From JACJVV01 sp964581515 (GTDB taxonomy: Archaea > Nanobdellota > Nanobdellia > Woesearchaeales > JACJVV01): a stretch of DNA of 64,000 nt. The notes under the pieces were generated by a model. The model did not search any database and was not told the DNA's origin. It saw only the letters and a program-made list of their open reading frames with translations. The stretch lies in assembly GCA_964581515.1 (NCBI GenBank), contig CAZOOV010000001.1, forward strand, positions 1 to 64,000. The letters are read 5' to 3'. The position numbers were made by a program, and so were the translations under genes. How positions within the stretch are numbered: the stretch's first letter is position 1; the number at the start of each line of letters is the position of its first letter. This document shows positions 60,880 through 64,000 of the stretch, one piece after another.

Positions 60880-62967
60880 ATGTGTGGAATTATAGGGATA
60901 TTCAACAACAAAAATGCCAAGAAGATAGTAGCCAAAGGCCTAAAAGTAATGGAAAACAGAGGTAAGGATGGAAGTGATAGCCACTCTGATTATAATGGTT
61001 GTATAGGGCATAATCTTCACGCAATTGTCGATGTTGTGAAGCAACCCCTTGAGTTTGAAGGAAAATATCTTGTAACTAACTGTGAGATCTATAATTGGAA
61101 AGAGCTAGATGAAAAATATAAGTTGAAAGCAAAGAATGATGCTGAACTCATATTGAAATTGATATGCAATAAAGGAATTGAGAAAATAAATGAGATAGTT
61201 GATGAACTTGATGGTGTATATGCATTCTGCTTTTATGACCCTAATGAAAATAAAGCAATACTTGCAAGAGATCTAATTGGTGTAAAACCATTGTGGTTTT
61301 CATTCTCACATTTCTTAGGATTTGCATCTGAGAAGAAGGCACTGCTAAAGAATAAAATATTTGATGTAATTGAACTCAATCCTAGAAGAATCATTGAATA
61401 TGATATTGAAAAGAATAATCTGAAGTATTTAGAGAGGGATTTCTTTGAAATAAAACCAGAGAATAAAAAGAGTGTAGATAAGATAAAGAAAGAACTCTTT
61501 GATTTAATTGAAAACGCAATAAAGAAGAGGATTACAAATAAAAAAGCAGGAATATTATTCTCAGGAGGAATAGATTCTGTATTTATCGCTTATATGCTAA
61601 AAAAACTAGGAGTAAATTTTACTTGCTATACTGCTGGTCTTGAAGAAAAGGGACTTGACAAAGCAGAAGATGTAACGTATGCAGAGAAAGCAGCAGAAAT
61701 GTTTGGTTTTAAACTTAAGGTTGTAAAAATAGATCTTAAGAAAACAGAAAAATACATCAAAAAGATAATCCCTTTGATTGAGACAACTAATGTTGTGAAA
61801 GTAGGAGTTGCTTTGCCGTTCTTTATTGCTTGTGAGCAAGCAAAAAAAGATGGTGTTAAAGTAATGTTCTCAGGTCTTGGAAGTGAAGAGATATTTGCAG
61901 GATATGAACGACACGAAAAAAGTAGTAATGTCAATCAAGAATGTATTTCTGGACTTCTTAAGATGTATGAGCGTGATCTCTATAGGGACGATGTTGTCAC
62001 AATGGCAAATACCATGGAATTGAGAGTACCATTCTTAGATAAGAGTCTTGTTAATTATGCACTTAAGATACCTGAGAAACATAAATTGGATGAAGAACAT
62101 AAGAAGATCATATTAAGAAAGGTTGCAGATGATATTGGAATAGACAAGAGTTTCTCGTGGAGAAGGAAAAAAGCTGCACAATATGGAAGCAAATTTGACA
62201 GAGCAATTCAAAAACTTACAAAACAGAAAGGATTCAAATATAAAGCTGATTATCTGAATAGTTTTTCCAAAGAATGGAATCTTAATCTTGGGATAATGTG
62301 GAGCAGTGGAAAAGACAGCTGTTATGCTGCATATCTGATGCAAAAACATAATTACAATATAAAATGCTTATTAACTATGAAGAGCGCAAATAAATATAGC
62401 TATATGTTTCATACACCAAATATAGATCTGGCAGAGCTTCAGGCAAAAGCAATGGAAGTACCAATCATTGTTGAGAAAACTGTTGGAGAAAAAGAAGATG
62501 AACTTAAAGATATGAAAAAATTACTCATTAAGGCAAAAAAAGAATATAAGATAGATGGCATCGTTACAGGAGCATTATTTTCACATTATCAAAGAGAAAG
62601 GATTGAGAAAGTCGCAGATGAAGTAGGACTTAAGATTTTTAGTCCACTATGGCATAAAAACCAGGAAGAAGAGATGAGAGAGATTGTAAATAGTGATTTT
62701 AAGATGGTACTCAGCAGTATTGCAGGAGAAGGACTTGATGAAAGCTGGGTAGGAAAAGTAATCTCTGAAAAAGACATTGATAGATTGGTTGAATTAAATA
62801 ATAAAATTGGAATCAATGTCGCTGGTGAAGGTGGTGAATTCGAATCACTTGTTCTTGATTGCCCTTTATTTACTAAAGAAATAGTTGTTAGTAAGAGTAA
62901 AATTGTAAAAGAGGGCAAATATAATGCATTTTATGTTATTGAAAAAGCGCAACTAAAAGAAAAATAA
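60880..62967 (+). CDS. Asparagine synthetase-type amidotransferase fused to Dph6-like diphthine-ammonia ligase
   Basis: 695 residues. The ATG at 60880 is chosen because the next residue is Cys2, the nucleophile of class II glutamine amidotransferases (MCGIIGIF, RGKDG). An upstream GTG at 60829 would bury it. Residues 1-190 are the glutaminase, about 205-460 the AsnB synthetase domain (SGGIDS at 228-233, ERDLYRDDVVTMANTMELRVPFLD), and 471-695 a Dph6/alpha-hydrolase PP-loop domain: WSSGKDSCYAA at 474-484, DGIVTGALFSHYQRERIE, GEGGEFESLVLDCP. Dph6 amidates diphthine on EF2. The fusion could channel glutamine-derived ammonia to it. RBS GAGG. Confidence 0.92.
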   Translation: MCGIIGIFNNKNAKKIVAKGLKVMENRGKDGSDSHSDYNGCIGHNLHAIVDVVKQPLEFEGKYLVTNCEIYNWKELDEKYKLKAKNDAELILKLICNKGIEKINEIVDELDGVYAFCFYDPNENKAILARDLIGVKPLWFSFSHFLGFASEKKALLKNKIFDVIELNPRRIIEYDIEKNNLKYLERDFFEIKPENKKSVDKIKKELFDLIENAIKKRITNKKAGILFSGGIDSVFIAYMLKKLGVNFTCYTAGLEEKGLDKAEDVTYAEKAAEMFGFKLKVVKIDLKKTEKYIKKIIPLIETTNVVKVGVALPFFIACEQAKKDGVKVMFSGLGSEEIFAGYERHEKSSNVNQECISGLLKMYERDLYRDDVVTMANTMELRVPFLDKSLVNYALKIPEKHKLDEEHKKIILRKVADDIGIDKSFSWRRKKAAQYGSKFDRAIQKLTKQKGFKYKADYLNSFSKEWNLNLGIMWSSGKDSCYAAYLMQKHNYNIKCLLTMKSANKYSYMFHTPNIDLAELQAKAMEVPIIVEKTVGEKEDELKDMKKLLIKAKKEYKIDGIVTGALFSHYQRERIEKVADEVGLKIFSPLWHKNQEEEMREIVNSDFKMVLSSIAGEGLDESWVGKVISEKDIDRLVELNNKIGINVAGEGGEFESLVLDCPLFTKEIVVSKSKIVKEGKYNAFYVIEKAQLKEK

Positions 62968-63103
62968 AGAATAAGCATTAATAAAAAAGAAATAATAAAG
63001 AAATAAGAAAAAAAGAAAGAAAGAAAGAAAACACAGATAAAATATAAATAGAAACTAAGAAAGTAAATAATAATAAAAAAAGAGAGTAAAAAGAAAGTAA
63101 TAA
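62968..63103. other. Purine-rich low-complexity intergenic stretch
   Basis: The plus strand is almost all A with G, including an (AAAG)n run near 63010-63030. No gene or fold is seen; on the minus strand it is U/C-rich and may stop transcription from downstream minus genes. Confidence 0.7.
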
Positions 63104-63268
63104 TCACTCAATCTTTTTTAGGATTGATTTTAAGACTTCACCATAACTTAATTCTGCTCCAAACTCTGCAAAACTATCGTCAGGTAATGCTTTATTCTTT
63201 TCTACTTCTGAAATATGCTTTTCTAATATTGCTTTTAAAATTTGTTTTTCTTCTTTTGTAAATGTCAT
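63104..63268 (-). CDS. Small acidic helical protein
   Basis: 54 residues from ATG 63268 (MTFTKEEKQILKAILEKHISEVE). A GAGGTACTGAAA ribosome binding site at the right spacing favours this start over the upstream ATG at 63289. It is mostly helical with an acidic middle. No family recognised. Similar short proteins occur in DPANN genomes but no role is known. Confidence 0.55.
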   Translation of the reverse strand: MTFTKEEKQILKAILEKHISEVEKNKALPDDSFAEFGAELSYGEVLKSILKKIE

Positions 63269-63399
63269 TTTCAGTACCTCTATACTCACTTAATGTTAAA
63301 ATAATTATATATCAAGAATTGACTATAAATTTAAAAAATCTCTGGTACTCATTAAGTATAATACATAATAAAAAATAAAAGATAAAAAAGAAATTAGAT

Positions 63400-63678
63400 T
63401 TATTTCTTCTTCTTTTTTGCCTTTACAGCTGCTACTGTTACTGCTCCAATAGCTGCTCCGATAGCTGCTGCAATCATAACTGCCTTCTCAGGATTCTTCT
63501 TAATATGAGAAGCTACTTTCTTTTCAGCTGCTTTCATCTTAGCTTTTGCTTTTACTAGTTCAGCTTTTGCTTTCTTAACTGCTTTTTTCTCAACTGCAAG
63601 AGCTTTTGCCTTTAGAGCTTTTGCCTTAGATGCAACTTTACCCTTTGGTGCAGCTTTTTTAGCTTTCTTTTTTGCCAT
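63400..63678 (-). CDS. Lys/Ala-rich protein with C-terminal membrane helix (ElaB/YqjD-like)
   Basis: 92 residues. Residues 1-58 are nearly all Lys and Ala (KKAKKAAPKGK and onward), like an H1-type tail. HIKKNPEKAVMIAAAIGAAIGAV (58-80) resembles the glycine-zipper end of DUF883 proteins ElaB/YqjD, which anchor ribosomes at the membrane in bacteria, and ends KKKKK. It follows the holin-like membrane gene by 6 bp, the same order as yqjD and yqjE neighbours. The basic domain might bind DNA or ribosomes. Confidence 0.7.
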   Translation of the reverse strand: MAKKKAKKAAPKGKVASKAKALKAKALAVEKKAVKKAKAELVKAKAKMKAAEKKVASHIKKNPEKAVMIAAAIGAAIGAVTVAAVKAKKKKK

Positions 63679-63684
63679 GTTTAA

Positions 63685-63999
63685 TCATTCCTCCTTGAAT
63701 TTCTTGTATTTTCCTTTGTTAATGTGATCAAATGAGATTACACTCACAATTATAAGAATCAAACCAATTATCATAAAGAATAATGAAGCAGGTAAATTTA
63801 GATATTCGCTTAGTAAGAATGGAAGTGCAAATACAACCATTGCAACACCAAATACCATTAAAATCATCGCTAATGCTGATTCAAGAACTTTTCTTGCAGT
63901 AAGATATACTGCTTCTTGAATATCATGAACAGTATCTTTAAACCATTCAACAATCTTTGAAAAGAGCATATTACTAAATGCTTCTTTCAGAATTCCCAT
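63685..63999 (-). CDS. YqjE/holin-superfamily-like membrane protein
   Basis: 104 residues. An amphipathic N-terminus (SNMLFSKIVEWFKDTVHDIQEAV) is followed by two long membrane helices (about 42-60 and 68-88) and a basic tail (DHINKGKYKKFKEE). The pattern matches Phage_holin_3_6 / YqjE proteins. The ATG at 63999 is the last full codon of the window, so any upstream gene or promoter is not visible. It is the first visible gene of a two-gene operon with the Lys/Ala-rich protein. Confidence 0.7.
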   Translation of the reverse strand: MGILKEAFSNMLFSKIVEWFKDTVHDIQEAVYLTARKVLESALAMILMVFGVAMVVFALPFLLSEYLNLPASLFFMIIGLILIIVSVISFDHINKGKYKKFKEE

Positions 64000-64000
64000 T

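Overview
The window looks like a chromosome segment of an archaeon, most likely a small-genome DPANN lineage (Woesearchaeota/Pacearchaeota-like). The evidence is a one-gene archaeal histone, FtsZ, tRNA genes split by short introns, TATA boxes about 27 nt upstream of leaderless genes, GGTG/GGTGAT ribosome binding sites, several secreted proteins with pilin-type N-termini, and AT-rich DNA. Several genes look bacterial in origin or partnership (CoaD-CoaE fusion, cyclopropane fatty acid synthase, ElaB/YqjD-YqjE-like pair, MutL). No rRNA, CRISPR array or intact insertion sequence was seen. The lineage is an inference from gene content.

Layout. 1-2133 (minus): an operon of a small winged-helix protein and two secreted proteins, the last running off the edge. 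2300-4100: a RelBE/ParE-type toxin-antitoxin pair, a nitroreductase and a VapBC pair. 4100-5600: ftsZ with a structured, U-tract-rich downstream region. 6180-7875: two tandem HIT-domain proteins that both lack the catalytic histidine. 7919-10661: two tRNA-Ser genes around a U32 peptidase-family gene. 10684-19743: secreted proteins, a Fic AMPylase between 14-bp direct repeats, a possible structured RNA, a large glycoside-hydrolase-like surface protein, a DUF4395/HxlR divergent pair and a PUA protein. 19802-22859: amidohydrolase, GCS2-family ligase, Lrp-like regulator and tRNA-Arg. 23063-31384: an RHH regulator, a pilin-like protein and a 2384-residue secreted protein with a kinase-like C-terminus, in one overlapping operon. 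31481-41657: nucleotide, ADP-ribose, CoA and lipid enzymes. 41845-53601: an ABC exporter, NAD(P)HX repair enzymes, an NFACT-R protein, ion channels, PHP phosphatases and CorA. 53713-64000: tRNA-Met, a metallophosphatase, an active HIT hydrolase, two histone-fold proteins, MutL, an asparagine synthetase-Dph6 fusion and a small membrane-protein operon.

The most unusual content is in the RNA genes. All four tRNA genes have an intron at 37/38, and three (Ser-GGA, Ser-CGA, Met) have a second intron in the T-loop at 59/60 whose 3' junction is always TGAAAG/T. In three of the four (both Ser, and Arg) one end of the tRNA is duplicated as an exact 14-16 bp direct repeat. The 40-50 bp between the copies folds with the distal copy into a nested hairpin with a 5-nt/3-nt internal loop. 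The promoter or terminator sits next to the distal copy, as expected after an insertion with target-site duplication. Separately, a hairpin element with long terminal inverted repeats occurs in two clear copies and one divergent copy in front of unrelated genes.

The genes suggest a host- or surface-oriented lifestyle with many secreted repeat proteins, partial but real biosynthesis (CoA steps, diphthamide, lipid modification), repair of damaged cofactors, and many phosphoesterases and amidohydrolases. Toxin-antitoxin and Fic genes mark exchangeable positions.
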